A stretch of 64,000 nt of DNA from Aliidiomarina soli (GTDB lineage: Bacteria; Pseudomonadota; Gammaproteobacteria; Enterobacterales; Alteromonadaceae), in assembly GCF_003986975.1 (NCBI RefSeq), contig NZ_PIPO01000003.1, positions 62,001 through 126,000 on the forward strand, written 5' to 3'. This document shows, piece after piece, positions 52,277 through 61,537 of the stretch. Every line of letters begins with the position of its first letter. Position 1 is the first letter of the stretch. Both the position numbers and the translations under genes were made by a program. The notes below the pieces were generated by a model. That model searched no databases, was not told where the DNA came from, and worked only from the letters and a program-made list of their open reading frames with translations.

Positions 52277-52888
52277 ATGGTGCGCGTAATAGTATCAATA
52301 TTACTAGGCGCCGCAGTCACGTTTGCTCTGTTTGTCTTTATGGCTTTCTTGATCAGTGGTGGGGCTCAGCGTGCTGAGGCCCCTGAGCCACCCACCCGGA
52401 TCGATATTGTCTCTGAGCCACCAGAGCAGGACGTGGATACGCGTCGCCGTACTCCGCCGCCTCCTCCGGAACCGCCTGAGGCGCCACCTGAACAGCCGGA
52501 CAGTGAGCCAGATACATCTGACGACTCTGTTGGGTTTAATATGGACATGGGTGGTGTAGATGTAGGTGGAACCGATACTGGCCTGCAAGGTCCAGGTGGT
52601 GGATTAGGTCGTGATGGTGATGCACAGCCAATCGTTCGTATTGAACCTCGTTATCCAGCCGCCGCCGCGCGTGATGGTATCGAAGGTTGGGTACGCTTAC
52701 GGTTCACCATTGACGAAACCGGTGGAGTCACTGATATCGAAATCATTGAATCCGAACCACGCCGCGTGTTTGACCAGGAAGCTCGCCGAGCATTGGCTCG
52801 CTGGCGTTATGCGCCGCAAGTTGTTGACGGTGTGCCGCAGCGTCAGGAAGGCATGACGGTTCAACTTGACTTCACAATGGGGGAGTAA
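52277..52888 (+). CDS. tonB2: TonB2-type energy transducer
   Basis: Protein of 203 residues spanning from the inner membrane to the outer-membrane receptors. An N-terminal transmembrane helix (about 2-27) is followed by a Pro-rich linker (about 52-80, RTPPPPPEPPEAPPEQPDSEP) and a short acidic, Gly-rich stretch. The C-terminal TonB domain (about 115-203) contains RIEPRYPAAAARDGIEGWVRLRFTIDETGGVTDIEII and ARWRYAPQVVDG. The linker is shorter than in E. coli TonB (239 residues), as in other TonB2 proteins. It is likely to serve the three receptors around it. Confidence 0.93.
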   Translation: MVRVIVSILLGAAVTFALFVFMAFLISGGAQRAEAPEPPTRIDIVSEPPEQDVDTRRRTPPPPPEPPEAPPEQPDSEPDTSDDSVGFNMDMGGVDVGGTDTGLQGPGGGLGRDGDAQPIVRIEPRYPAAAARDGIEGWVRLRFTIDETGGVTDIEIIESEPRRVFDQEARRALARWRYAPQVVDGVPQRQEGMTVQLDFTMGE

Positions 52889-52891
52889 GTA

Positions 52892-54283
52892 ATGAATTTT
52901 AAACAGACATTACTTGCCGGGGCAGTAGCAGTAAGCCTTGGCTTCGTATCCTCTGGTGCGTACGCGTTGCAGGAAGGTGAGCCAAATGCCGAGGCGCAGG
53001 CGAGAGCGGAAGCTCGAGCAGCGCAACGGTCCTTCGCAGAGCGACAGCGTCAAACTGATAACATTGATGTTGGTTTTCGTATTCCGTCGCCAGATGAAGT
53101 CGAACGAGCACGCGACAGCCGTCGAAATCAGGCAGCAAGCGAACAAGTTGGTCGCCGTATCATGCAGGCATTTGAACTGTATGAGGAAGAAGATATTCCA
53201 GGGGCAATAAACATTCTGGAAGGGATAAATACCCGGACTGAATATGATACTGCCTATGTGAATCGCTTCTTAGGTAACCTTTACGCTGCGGGAGAGCGCG
53301 CTCAGGATGCAATTAATCGCCTTGAGCAGGCCATTGCACCTGATATTCTGGGCTTTAACGACCAGGAAGCAGCAATGCTATTGGTCGCCAACCTGCATCT
53401 TCAGGAAGAGAACTTTCAGCAGGCAGTAGAAAACTACCGCCGTTGGATTCAGTTCACCGGCCGTATGGACCCGGATGTGTTTGTTCGCATGGCAAATGCG
53501 CACATGCAAATGGAGAATTACGCGCAGGTTGTTCCGTTGGCTCGTAAAGCCCGTCACTATCAGATGGAACCAAATCGCAACCCGTACATTTTGCAGTTCG
53601 CGTCTTTATATGAACTGCAACGTATGGATGAGTCGATAGAGGTTCTTGAAGAAGCGGTGCAGGCGATACCAACTGAAGAACGTTGGTGGGCGCAGCTGGG
53701 AATGTTGTACTTCCAGCAGGAACGTTCTGATGAAGCGCTGGCAACGATGGATCTGGCGTACCGCGCTGGTTTCCTGTCGCAGCAGAATGACTTCCGTGCG
53801 TTGGCGCAGATGTTCAGTAACAACATGATCCCTTATCGTGCGGCGGAAGTGTTACGTCGTCATCTGGAATCTGATGATATTGACAAGACCGCTCGCAATT
53901 ACTCGATTGCGGCAAGTGCATACCATAGCGCCCGTGAGTTTGAGCAGGCGAATGAGATGTACGTGTTAGCTGCCGAGAATGCGGAGTCACGTGAAGATCG
54001 TCATGATTATCACCGTCGCCGCGGCAACTCGTTGCTGCTAGCGGATAACTATGCAGAAGCTGCTCGCGCGTTTAACGCTGCCTTAGAAACCGCTGAATCA
54101 GACGACGACGGCCTAGGTCGTGTTTACATGTCGTTGGCAGAAGCGTACTTCTATACAGAGCGTTATACTGACGCGGTTCGTGCTGCAGAACGTGCTGCAC
54201 GATACAGTGATCAGCGTCGCAATGCTGAAAGCTGGGCCAATTACATTCGTGAGACTGCCGAACGCCGTGGTGTCGACATCTAA
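52892..54283 (+). CDS. Exported TPR protein of the TonB2 module
   Basis: 463-residue protein with a signal peptide (cleavage after GAYA, near 25) and helical TPR repeats from about 80 to the end (QAFELYEEEDIPGAINILE, NLHLQEENFQQAVENYRRWI, LGMLYFQQERSDEALATM, RAFNAALETAES and others). It is periplasmic by prediction and probably acts as an adaptor. A TPR gene regularly closes TonB2 modules in Vibrio and Shewanella. It starts 3 bases after tonB2 and ends before a strong terminator, so DUF3450 to TPR is one operon. Confidence 0.85.
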   Translation: MNFKQTLLAGAVAVSLGFVSSGAYALQEGEPNAEAQARAEARAAQRSFAERQRQTDNIDVGFRIPSPDEVERARDSRRNQAASEQVGRRIMQAFELYEEEDIPGAINILEGINTRTEYDTAYVNRFLGNLYAAGERAQDAINRLEQAIAPDILGFNDQEAAMLLVANLHLQEENFQQAVENYRRWIQFTGRMDPDVFVRMANAHMQMENYAQVVPLARKARHYQMEPNRNPYILQFASLYELQRMDESIEVLEEAVQAIPTEERWWAQLGMLYFQQERSDEALATMDLAYRAGFLSQQNDFRALAQMFSNNMIPYRAAEVLRRHLESDDIDKTARNYSIAASAYHSAREFEQANEMYVLAAENAESREDRHDYHRRRGNSLLLADNYAEAARAFNAALETAESDDDGLGRVYMSLAEAYFYTERYTDAVRAAERAARYSDQRRNAESWANYIRETAERRGVDI

Positions 54284-54305
54284 CGTTTGCTAATTATACA
54301 ACTAT

Positions 54306-54335
54306 GAAAGCCCGCCCTTGTGGTGGGCTTTTTTA
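54306..54335 (+). terminator. Rho-independent terminator after the TonB2 operon
   Basis: Arms aagcccgcc and ggtgggctt (one G-U) with a cttgt-type loop, then a T-run, about 20 bases after the TPR stop codon. Confidence 0.92.
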
Positions 54336-54581
54336 TTTTCTATCTTATATTTCCTGCATTTCAGCGCATCCCTCCAACTTTACTAATTTCGTAACTAATT
54401 GATAGACATATATAATTTCATTTGTCTATGATAGTTATCATAATTCAATCGGCATAAGTCATTGATCATAGATAAAGGCTTGTTATAGGATGCGTGGTTC
54501 CTTTTCATTGACTCTTTTGAGTCCATATCAGTGGTTTATCAACTGACATAATAAAAATTGTAGTTAGGAAGTATACAAGTC
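54336..54581. promoter_or_regulatory. AT-rich regulatory region before receptor 2
   Basis: 246 bases between the TonB2 operon terminator and receptor 2, presumably holding its promoter. A perfect 7-bp inverted repeat tatgata-gt-tatcata lies at 54427-54442; its tgata/tatca halves recall Fur half-sites, but the spacing does not match a 19-bp Fur box. The decamer gtatacaagt just before the start recurs before receptor 3. No clear -35/-10 pair was found. Confidence 0.5.
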
Positions 54582-57503
54582 ATGTTTAAAAATAATTCTC
54601 TTAACAGTAGTGTACGCCGCGTTCTTTTCGCGGGTAGTGCGCTAAGTATCGCGTTACCGGGGATGGCGGTTGCGCAGGACACAAATACCAATTCAGGCGC
54701 TGATGGAACTGAACGTATTCAGGTTACTGGTTCACGCATTATTCGTGAAGGTGCCGTAGCACCAGCGCCGGTTACGGTCATTTCAGGCGATGAACTGCTT
54801 GCATCCGGGGCTATGAACATCGGTGAAGTGTTGTCACGTTTACCTGCAATGGCGAACACCTACACCCTGGCGAATTCCGGCCGTTTCATTGGTACCGCCG
54901 GTGCCAGCCTGCTCGACCTTCGTGGTATGGGTACCAGCCGTACACTGGTGCTAGTTGACGGACGTCGTCATGTTGCAGGTTCAGCAAGCTCAGCAGCGGT
55001 TGATACCAATACGATTCCAAGTACCTGGATCGAACGTGTTGAGATTATCACAGGTGGTGCTTCTGCCGTTTATGGTGCCGACGCTGTAACTGGGGTAGTT
55101 AACTTTATCCTCAAGCGTGATATCGAAGGCTTCGATGCCACAGTGACCAAAGGCTGGGCCGAAAATCACGGCTACAACAACGAACGTTTCACGCTGTCGT
55201 ATGGTACAAACTTTGCTGATAACCGCGGTAACGTCGCAGCCTCGTTTGAATACAATGCGCAGGATTCATTGAATGCAATGGATCATCACTACGCTAATAC
55301 CTCCTGGGCGACGATTGGGCATCAGTATATGCCGGATGGCCCACGCCCAGACAGTGAAGCAACCAACCCAGACTTTCCTGACCGCTATACGGTGCCGAAC
55401 GCAGGCTACTACGATATGTCGGAAGCGGGCGCGTTCTTTGTCGGTGATGCCGGTAACCCTGATAACTGGTATGTATTTGAAGACGACGGCAGCTTCCGTA
55501 AGAACACTATGGGCGGCCTGGTCGACCCGGGTTATAGCTACTGTCAGGAACCATGTGACTATATCAACCTGCGTCAGTACTCCGAGTTACAACCGCAGTT
55601 TGAGCGGGTAGGGGTTAATGTTAAGAGTAACTACGAAGTTAATCAGGACCTGACTGCATTTGTAGAAGCCAAGTACGTTCGTACCGAAGGGCAGAACATT
55701 GGTCAGCCGTTTTTCCACTATGGGTATAACCCGGAAGCCGGCCCTTACCGTCTCGCCCGCAACAACGCTTTTATAAATGATGAATTGCGCGGGATGATGG
55801 ACGATGCAGGGCAGCAATACCTGAACGTCAATAAGTTCCATAACGACCTGGGTCGTCGCGTTGAAGACAATACGCGTGAAACCATGCGTTTTGTGGCGGC
55901 GGTCGAAGGTCACTTCACCGACGACTGGAGCTATGATGCGTCACTGGTCTGGGGTCGTACGGACATTGAACGAGTGAACGGCGCCAACGTTATTATTGAG
56001 AATTACGAAAATGCGATCGATGCAGTCTATAACAACGCCGGTGAAATTGTATGTGCCAGTGGCGCTGAAGGCTGTGTGCCGATCAACATCATGGGCCGCG
56101 AAGGTATTTCTGAGGAAGCAGCTGACTACATCACTACTACCTCAGTGGGTACGGCCGAAGTAGAGCAGCGCGTCGCAACCTTTAACGTACAGAATCCGTA
56201 CTTATACACCTTACCAGCAGGTTATGTCGGTTTCGCCGGTGGTGTTGAGTATCGTGAAGAAAGTGCAGTGACCAACGAAGACGCGTTCGCAGCTACGGGT
56301 GCGACCTTTTTCAATGCCTTAGGTGAAGTCGACGGTGAATTCGACGTTACTGAAGTGTACGCTGAACTCTCCATCCCGCTGGTGGCAGACGTATTCCTGG
56401 TACGTGATCTGCTACTGGATACTGCAGTTCGTCTGGCCGATTACTCGACTGTGGGCAACGCCACCAGTTGGAAAGTAGGTCTGGACTGGAGCATCACCGA
56501 CGAGCTACGTGCGCGCTTTACTGCATCTGAAGCCTTGCGTGCCCCTAACATTAACGAGTTGTTCTCGGCCCAGAGCCAGACATTCTATGATGTTGATGAC
56601 CCGTGTAAAGCATCCGAACTTGCCAACGTAACCGCAGAAACCGCAGCTCAACGTCGCGCTGCCTGTCAGGCCCTGGGAGTACCGGAAGGCTTTGACGACA
56701 ACTACGACAGTGCGCGTTTGGAAGGTCGTTCAGGTGGTAACCCTGATCTGCAACCAGAAGAGTCACGCTCGTATACGGTGGGTGTGGTGTATCAGCCAGA
56801 TTGGCTGGCAGGTTTCTCTGCCACACTGGATTACTGGGAAATCGATATCACGGATACGATTTCATCGCTGAATGCACAACGTATTCTGACTGAGTGTCTG
56901 GATGCCGGCAGCATTAACAACCAGTATTGTGCTCGTATTACCCGCGAGCAGGATGGACCAAACCAGGGCCAGATTACTCAGATTGAAAACTTCTCGCTGA
57001 ATATTGCGCGCAGCTTCAATCGCGGTGTTGACTTCGAATTTGGTTATGACTTTGATGCGCTGGAGGGGCGCTTCCGCACCGCATTACTGGGTACTTACCT
57101 GCTAGATGCGAAGAGCTATCCGTTCCAGAACGAGCCAGACGACTACACGGATTATGCCGGTGTATTGGGTGACGCTGACCTGCAGTTACGTTTGACCCTG
57201 GATTATTCACGTGACAACTGGTCGGTGGGAACTCGTACTCGTTTCAGCAACGGTGTCAATCTGTATAACCCAACTCAGCTGTCACAAAATCCGAATCCAA
57301 GCAACTTCATGGATTATGGTTCGTACGCAGTGACTGATTTGACAGGCTCGTACCTGTTCAATAATGGGGTACGTCTGACGTTAGGTCTGGATAACCTGTT
57401 TGATCGCGATATGCCACGCAACTCAACAGGTACCACTGCCGGAGCTGCTTACTACGATAACATCGGCCGTTTCGGTTATGTGCGTGTAGGCTATTCGTTC
57501 TAA
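54582..57503 (+). CDS. TonB-dependent outer-membrane receptor 2
   Basis: Outer-membrane receptor of 973 residues. A signal peptide (cleavage after AVA, near 31) is followed by TonB-box-like GTERIQVTGSRIIREG and a plug with LLDLRGMGTSRTLVLVDGRRHVAGS and RVEIITGGASAVYGADAVTGVVNFILKRDIEG. The barrel ends in FGYVRVGYSF. It contains DPCKASELA to AACQALGVPEGF and GGNPDLQPEESRS, like receptor 1, so the three receptors are one family. Immediately downstream of the TonB2 operon, it has its own upstream region and terminator. The substrate is unknown; this large group includes carbohydrate and peptide transporters. Confidence 0.92.
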   Translation: MFKNNSLNSSVRRVLFAGSALSIALPGMAVAQDTNTNSGADGTERIQVTGSRIIREGAVAPAPVTVISGDELLASGAMNIGEVLSRLPAMANTYTLANSGRFIGTAGASLLDLRGMGTSRTLVLVDGRRHVAGSASSAAVDTNTIPSTWIERVEIITGGASAVYGADAVTGVVNFILKRDIEGFDATVTKGWAENHGYNNERFTLSYGTNFADNRGNVAASFEYNAQDSLNAMDHHYANTSWATIGHQYMPDGPRPDSEATNPDFPDRYTVPNAGYYDMSEAGAFFVGDAGNPDNWYVFEDDGSFRKNTMGGLVDPGYSYCQEPCDYINLRQYSELQPQFERVGVNVKSNYEVNQDLTAFVEAKYVRTEGQNIGQPFFHYGYNPEAGPYRLARNNAFINDELRGMMDDAGQQYLNVNKFHNDLGRRVEDNTRETMRFVAAVEGHFTDDWSYDASLVWGRTDIERVNGANVIIENYENAIDAVYNNAGEIVCASGAEGCVPINIMGREGISEEAADYITTTSVGTAEVEQRVATFNVQNPYLYTLPAGYVGFAGGVEYREESAVTNEDAFAATGATFFNALGEVDGEFDVTEVYAELSIPLVADVFLVRDLLLDTAVRLADYSTVGNATSWKVGLDWSITDELRARFTASEALRAPNINELFSAQSQTFYDVDDPCKASELANVTAETAAQRRAACQALGVPEGFDDNYDSARLEGRSGGNPDLQPEESRSYTVGVVYQPDWLAGFSATLDYWEIDITDTISSLNAQRILTECLDAGSINNQYCARITREQDGPNQGQITQIENFSLNIARSFNRGVDFEFGYDFDALEGRFRTALLGTYLLDAKSYPFQNEPDDYTDYAGVLGDADLQLRLTLDYSRDNWSVGTRTRFSNGVNLYNPTQLSQNPNPSNFMDYGSYAVTDLTGSYLFNNGVRLTLGLDNLFDRDMPRNSTGTTAGAAYYDNIGRFGYVRVGYSF

Positions 57504-57530
57504 ATCAACTCTGATCTAATCTCAAAATCT

Positions 57531-57559
57531 AAAAAGGCGCCTCCGGGCGCCTTTTTTTG
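57531..57559 (+). terminator. Rho-independent terminator after receptor 2
   Basis: GC-rich arms aaaggcgcc and ggcgccttt with a short tccg-type loop, then a seven-T run, 28 bases after the stop codon. Confidence 0.93.
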
Positions 57560-57802
57560 TACAAGTTTTTTGCACCTGGATATGAGCGTTCTTACTTTCT
57601 GCAACAAATAGTTCAATTTGTTAATTGTGGAAACATATTTATACTGATCTCAGAACAATATGACGCGTTAATGTTGCGTAAATGTATTTTAAGTGTTAAA
57701 AATTAAACGTGAAGCGGTGCGGGTAGCGTAAACAATAATGTATACAAGTAACCCGGTTCACTTCTTACTACAACAATTATTCATACACACAAGGGAAGAC
57801 TT
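57560..57802. promoter_or_regulatory. Regulatory region before receptor 3
   Basis: 243 bases. CAATT-tgtt-AATTG (57614-57627) is a small inverted repeat, and its first 13 bases also occur before the oxygenase operon at 46067-46079. The gtatacaagt decamer near 57741 recurs before receptor 2. The binding site aagggaag precedes the start by 7 bases. No clear -35/-10 pair was found. Confidence 0.45.
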
Positions 57803-60691
57803 ATGAGTCGCAAATCATTCTTAGCGAGCTCTATCCGGAGCGCTTTAGTTGTGTCTTTGGGGGCCGGTCTGCTGGCTGCGCCTGCTGCATTTGCACAACA
57901 GGAAGCTGAAGAACAAGAAGCTCAAGATCGTACAGAACGAATTCAGGTCACAGGGTCGCGCATCGCTCGTCCAGAGTTGTCGCAAGCAGCACCTGTGGTG
58001 TCAATCGGTCGGGAAGAGCTGGCTAATTTTGGCTCGCCTGACTTAGGTCAGATTCTTGCTGAATTACCAGCAATTGGTGCTACTGACACATTAATCGGTA
58101 ACCGCGAAAGTAATGCTTCAGCTGGTGTTAGTTCGGCTGACTTACGTCGCCTGGGCGCCTCTCGTACGCTGGTACTGGTAAATGGTAAGCGCCATGTAGC
58201 TGGTGATCCGGGTTCGGCGCAGGTTGATTTATCAACCATTCCATCTGCCATGATTGAACGTATCGAAATCATGACCGGTGGTGCATCGGCCATTTATGGT
58301 TCAGATGCGGTTTCTGGTGTAATTAACGTTATTACCCGTCGTGACTTCGAAGGCGTTGAATTCAATGCCCGTGGTACCACTTCAACTGAAGGTGTTGGCG
58401 CGCGGACTCACGAATTCAGCCTGGTAGGCGGTGGTGACTTTATGAATGGCCGCGGTAACGCGACTTTCAATATTGGCATGAACCGTATTCAGGAAACCAT
58501 GGAAAGTGACATTCGCCAGTTCGATTACTGGGGAACGGTTTTGAACCCAGAGGATACTGGTCGTTTAGATGGTATTCCTGATCGCTTTTGGGCTCCGGGC
58601 GTTGGTACCGAGTACCTTTCCGGTACAGGTGTTATCCCATTAGGGCCGTTCTACGGCTTCTTCCCAGATGGCAGCTGGCAGGAGCAGCCTGAGCGTCAAG
58701 GTAGTAACTCAGCGCTATTTGGCTGGTTCCCTGATGGTTGTGAAACCTGTGGATACCCAGACGACTGGGTAAACTTCCAGCCAGGTCTGAACCGGGTTAC
58801 AGCTGGTTCATCGTTAAACTTCGAGATGAATGACAATGCGCGTTTATACGCCGACTTCAAATACGTTGAAGCGGACGTGACTCAGCAGTTCCAGCCGATG
58901 TTTGAACAGGGCATGGTCATCAACGTCGACGACAACCCATATTTGCCAGAAGATTTACGCGCAATCTTCCAGGGTGCAGGCATTGAAGAAGTGCCACTAT
59001 GGAAGTGGTTTGACGACTGGGGTCCTCGTACTGCAGACAACCGCCGCCAGACATTCCGCACGGTAATGGGTGTTGATGGTATTTTTGATATGAATCGTAG
59101 CTTCCTCCAGTACGATGTATATTATGGCTATGGCGAAACTCGCAACAGCCGGACCACGCAAAACGAAATTATTCGTAACGCAGCTGGTGTCAGCAACGTC
59201 AACGCGGCTATCGATACCATCCGCGATGGTGACGGTAATATCGTATGTCGTGACCCGGACGCAGGTCTGGTCAACGCAGGTGGCGAATGTGTACCTTATA
59301 ACCCATTTGGTACCAATGCGACGCCAGAAGCTATTGCGTTCATTTCACATGATTCAAACCGTCAGGACGTAATTACACAAGAATACGTTGGTGCCAGCTT
59401 TGTAACAGACACCGCGAACTTCTTTGAATTACAGGGCGGTGCTATTGACGTGGCATTTGGTGCGGAATGGCGCGAAGAGACTTCTTCGACTACTACTGAC
59501 GCCTTTACCAAAGCAGGTTTAAGCGGCAGTGCAGCAACACCAGATGCATTTGGTAGTTATGACGTGACGGAAGGTTTTGTCGAGGTTAACTTGCCAATTC
59601 TTGCCGGGTTGCGTGGTGTTGAAGAGCTGACTGTGGATCTTGCGTATCGTGCGGCCGATTACTCGCATGCTGGTTCTGCTGATGCGTGGAAAGTTGGCTT
59701 TATGTATGCGCCGATTCCGGATGTACGTCTTCGTGGTACCATCGGTCAAGCGGTTCGCGCTCCGAATATTACCGAAGCGTTCGACCCGCAATCACCAGGT
59801 TTTGTTAACGTAACAGATCCGTGTGACCAAACGCGTCAGGATATGAACCCGAACCGTGCGGCTAACTGTGCTGCGTTAGGTATTCCTGCTGATTTCGAGT
59901 CGGTTACCAATGCGAGTATCGACCTGGTATCAGGTGGTAACCCTAACCTAGACGTTGAAACTTCTGACTCATGGACCGCTGGTGTTGTCTGGACACCGTC
60001 CTACGTTGAAGGTCTGAGCCTGACATTGGATATCTATGATATTCAGATTGAAGACGCGATTACCTTCATTCAGCCGCAGGACATTATCAATAACTGTGTG
60101 GATTCAGAAGGTGGTTTATCTACTGACTTCTGTCCTCAGGTTACCCGTGGCGATGACTTGCAGTTAACTGCAGTAACGTCGGGTTATCTGAACGCAGCGG
60201 CAATCGAGACCCGTGGTATTGAGTTAGACGTAAGATACCGCACCGATTTGGCGCGTTGGGACTTACCTGGCTCACTGTCAAGCTCATTGTTTGTTAACCA
60301 TCTGGACAAATGGGTACGTTATGACTTCCAGGATCAGCCTGAGCTGGATAACGTAAACGACGGCCAGGTGGGTGACCCAAGCTGGCAGTTCCGTTTGACC
60401 AACACCTATCGTCTAAATGACTGGTCGGCAAACTGGACTATGCGCTTTATTGACCGTTCTGCGTTGTTTAACGTGACTCCACGTCTCGAAAGCTATGAGA
60501 ACGTCAGTCCGGGTTACATTGGGTCAATTACCACGCATGACATTTCAGGCACCTACTACTTCGGTGAAAACCTGACATTTAATGCAGGTATCCGTAACGT
60601 GCTGGATAAGGTACCACCAGGCTATACAGGCAACGCGCTGTATGACCTTGTTGGTCGCCGTGTCTTTGCTGGAGTTACTTTCAACTTCTAA
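57803..60691 (+). CDS. TonB-dependent outer-membrane receptor 3
   Basis: 962 residues. A signal peptide (cleavage after AFA) is followed by a short acidic linker (EAEEQEAQDR), TonB-box-like TERIQVTGSRIARPE and a plug with DLRRLGASRTLVLVNGKRHVAGD and RIEIMTGGASAIYGSDAVSGVINVITRRDFEG. The barrel ends in VFAGVTFNF. It shares the TDPCDQ to NCAALGIPADF loop and GGNPNLDVETS with the other two receptors. Sequence differences among the three are largest in the barrel loops, as expected if they bind related but distinct ligands. Terminated just downstream; monocistronic. Confidence 0.92.
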   Translation: MSRKSFLASSIRSALVVSLGAGLLAAPAAFAQQEAEEQEAQDRTERIQVTGSRIARPELSQAAPVVSIGREELANFGSPDLGQILAELPAIGATDTLIGNRESNASAGVSSADLRRLGASRTLVLVNGKRHVAGDPGSAQVDLSTIPSAMIERIEIMTGGASAIYGSDAVSGVINVITRRDFEGVEFNARGTTSTEGVGARTHEFSLVGGGDFMNGRGNATFNIGMNRIQETMESDIRQFDYWGTVLNPEDTGRLDGIPDRFWAPGVGTEYLSGTGVIPLGPFYGFFPDGSWQEQPERQGSNSALFGWFPDGCETCGYPDDWVNFQPGLNRVTAGSSLNFEMNDNARLYADFKYVEADVTQQFQPMFEQGMVINVDDNPYLPEDLRAIFQGAGIEEVPLWKWFDDWGPRTADNRRQTFRTVMGVDGIFDMNRSFLQYDVYYGYGETRNSRTTQNEIIRNAAGVSNVNAAIDTIRDGDGNIVCRDPDAGLVNAGGECVPYNPFGTNATPEAIAFISHDSNRQDVITQEYVGASFVTDTANFFELQGGAIDVAFGAEWREETSSTTTDAFTKAGLSGSAATPDAFGSYDVTEGFVEVNLPILAGLRGVEELTVDLAYRAADYSHAGSADAWKVGFMYAPIPDVRLRGTIGQAVRAPNITEAFDPQSPGFVNVTDPCDQTRQDMNPNRAANCAALGIPADFESVTNASIDLVSGGNPNLDVETSDSWTAGVVWTPSYVEGLSLTLDIYDIQIEDAITFIQPQDIINNCVDSEGGLSTDFCPQVTRGDDLQLTAVTSGYLNAAAIETRGIELDVRYRTDLARWDLPGSLSSSLFVNHLDKWVRYDFQDQPELDNVNDGQVGDPSWQFRLTNTYRLNDWSANWTMRFIDRSALFNVTPRLESYENVSPGYIGSITTHDISGTYYFGENLTFNAGIRNVLDKVPPGYTGNALYDLVGRRVFAGVTFNF

Positions 60692-60721
60692 GCTATCCCT
60701 CCCTGGATAATTTGGTAGGAC

Positions 60722-60749
60722 AAGCCCCGCAGCAGCGGGGCTTTTTTTG
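60722..60749 (+). terminator. Rho-independent terminator after receptor 3
   Basis: Arms agccccgc and gcggggct with an agca loop and a seven-T run, about 30 bases after the receptor stop. Confidence 0.93.
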
Positions 60750-60843
60750 TCCTATCGCAAAGAGGTGGGAAAGATGCCTTTTCAGTTGCTGGCGGATGCA
60801 GTAAAATCTGTTCAACTAAAGTGACTGAGCAAAGGAGTTAGCT

Positions 60844-60966
60844 ATGGCTGACAACGAAAACTATCGTGAAGAAAGCACTAACTGGCATTTGCTACTGGGA
60901 GCGGGTGCATTTGTACTGGTTGCATTGTTGCCGGTAGTGATTGCCGTTATTCAGTTCTTCGTTTAA
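60844..60966 (+). CDS. 40-residue single-span membrane protein
   Basis: A 40-residue reading frame starting MADNENYREESTNWHLLLG, with one hydrophobic stretch (about 16-39, LLLGAGAFVLVALLPVVIAVI) ending FFV. A strong AGGAG site lies 6 bases before the ATG, and a terminator follows the stop at 61023, so it has the look of a real small gene. I know no function. The charged N-terminus should face the cytoplasm or periplasm depending on insertion. Confidence 0.75.
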   Translation: MADNENYREESTNWHLLLGAGAFVLVALLPVVIAVIQFFV

Positions 60967-61022
60967 AGCTATCAGTACCATACTGATAAGTTCTGGTGCG
61001 CTGCACCTGACGTTTTTTGCTT

Positions 61023-61050
61023 AAAAAGCCTGGGAACATCCCGGGCTTTT
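61023..61050 (+). terminator. Rho-independent terminator after the small membrane protein gene
   Basis: Arms aaaagcctggga and tcccgggctttt (one G-U pair) with a short aca-type loop, then broken T-runs. Confidence 0.85.
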
Positions 61051-61159
61051 GCGTTTTTACAATTCGTTGACAGAGAGCTGGTCTAAACTGAGTTCGATTG
61101 CTTTTAAGTTGCGTCTGGATCTTGTAAGATCTGCGTCGAATTTTTTACCCGAGGTATGC

Positions 61160-61537
61160 ATGGCCCTGCAAATTTTATTGGTTGAAGATAACGACCGCAC
61201 TGCTCAGCAGATCACGGAGATCCTCGCCGATACACCATTTCAGGTTACGCGGGCGAAAGACGGCCTGGGCGGGCTGACAGATGCCAAGAAGAGCACCTAT
61301 GATATTGTTCTGCTTGACCATAAGATGCCGCTGATGGACGGATTAAGTCTGCTGCGTAATCTGCGGGAGCTGGATGCCTATGGGCAAACTCCATTGCTTT
61401 TTATGACCACTGAAGATCCACGTCAGGTAGCTGAAAAAGCATCCCGGCTAGGAGCTACTCGTGTACTGGCGAAACCGCTAAGTCGTGAAACCCTGCTCGA
61501 AGAACTCAAACGTCTGGCGCCTCGTTATGTCGCTTGA
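61160..61537 (+). CDS. Single-domain response regulator
   Basis: Receiver-only protein of 125 residues. The opening ILLVEDNDRT holds the acidic pair, the phosphorylation site is Asp53 in VLLDHKMPLMDG, the switch Thr lies in FMTTEDP near 83, and Lys105 is in LAKPLS. There is no output domain, so it would act through protein contacts, like CheY, or in a phosphorelay. The start is set at 61160 with gagg 5 bases upstream. The end overlaps apt by 11 bases. No sensor kinase is adjacent, so its partner lies elsewhere. Confidence 0.88.
   Translation: MALQILLVEDNDRTAQQITEILADTPFQVTRAKDGLGGLTDAKKSTYDIVLLDHKMPLMDGLSLLRNLRELDAYGQTPLLFMTTEDPRQVAEKASRLGATRVLAKPLSRETLLEELKRLAPRYVA

Noticed and set aside
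54427-54442. Fur box before receptor 2
   Set aside because: The tgata/tatca halves are there but the spacing does not match the 19-bp Fur box; kept only as an unspecific palindrome.
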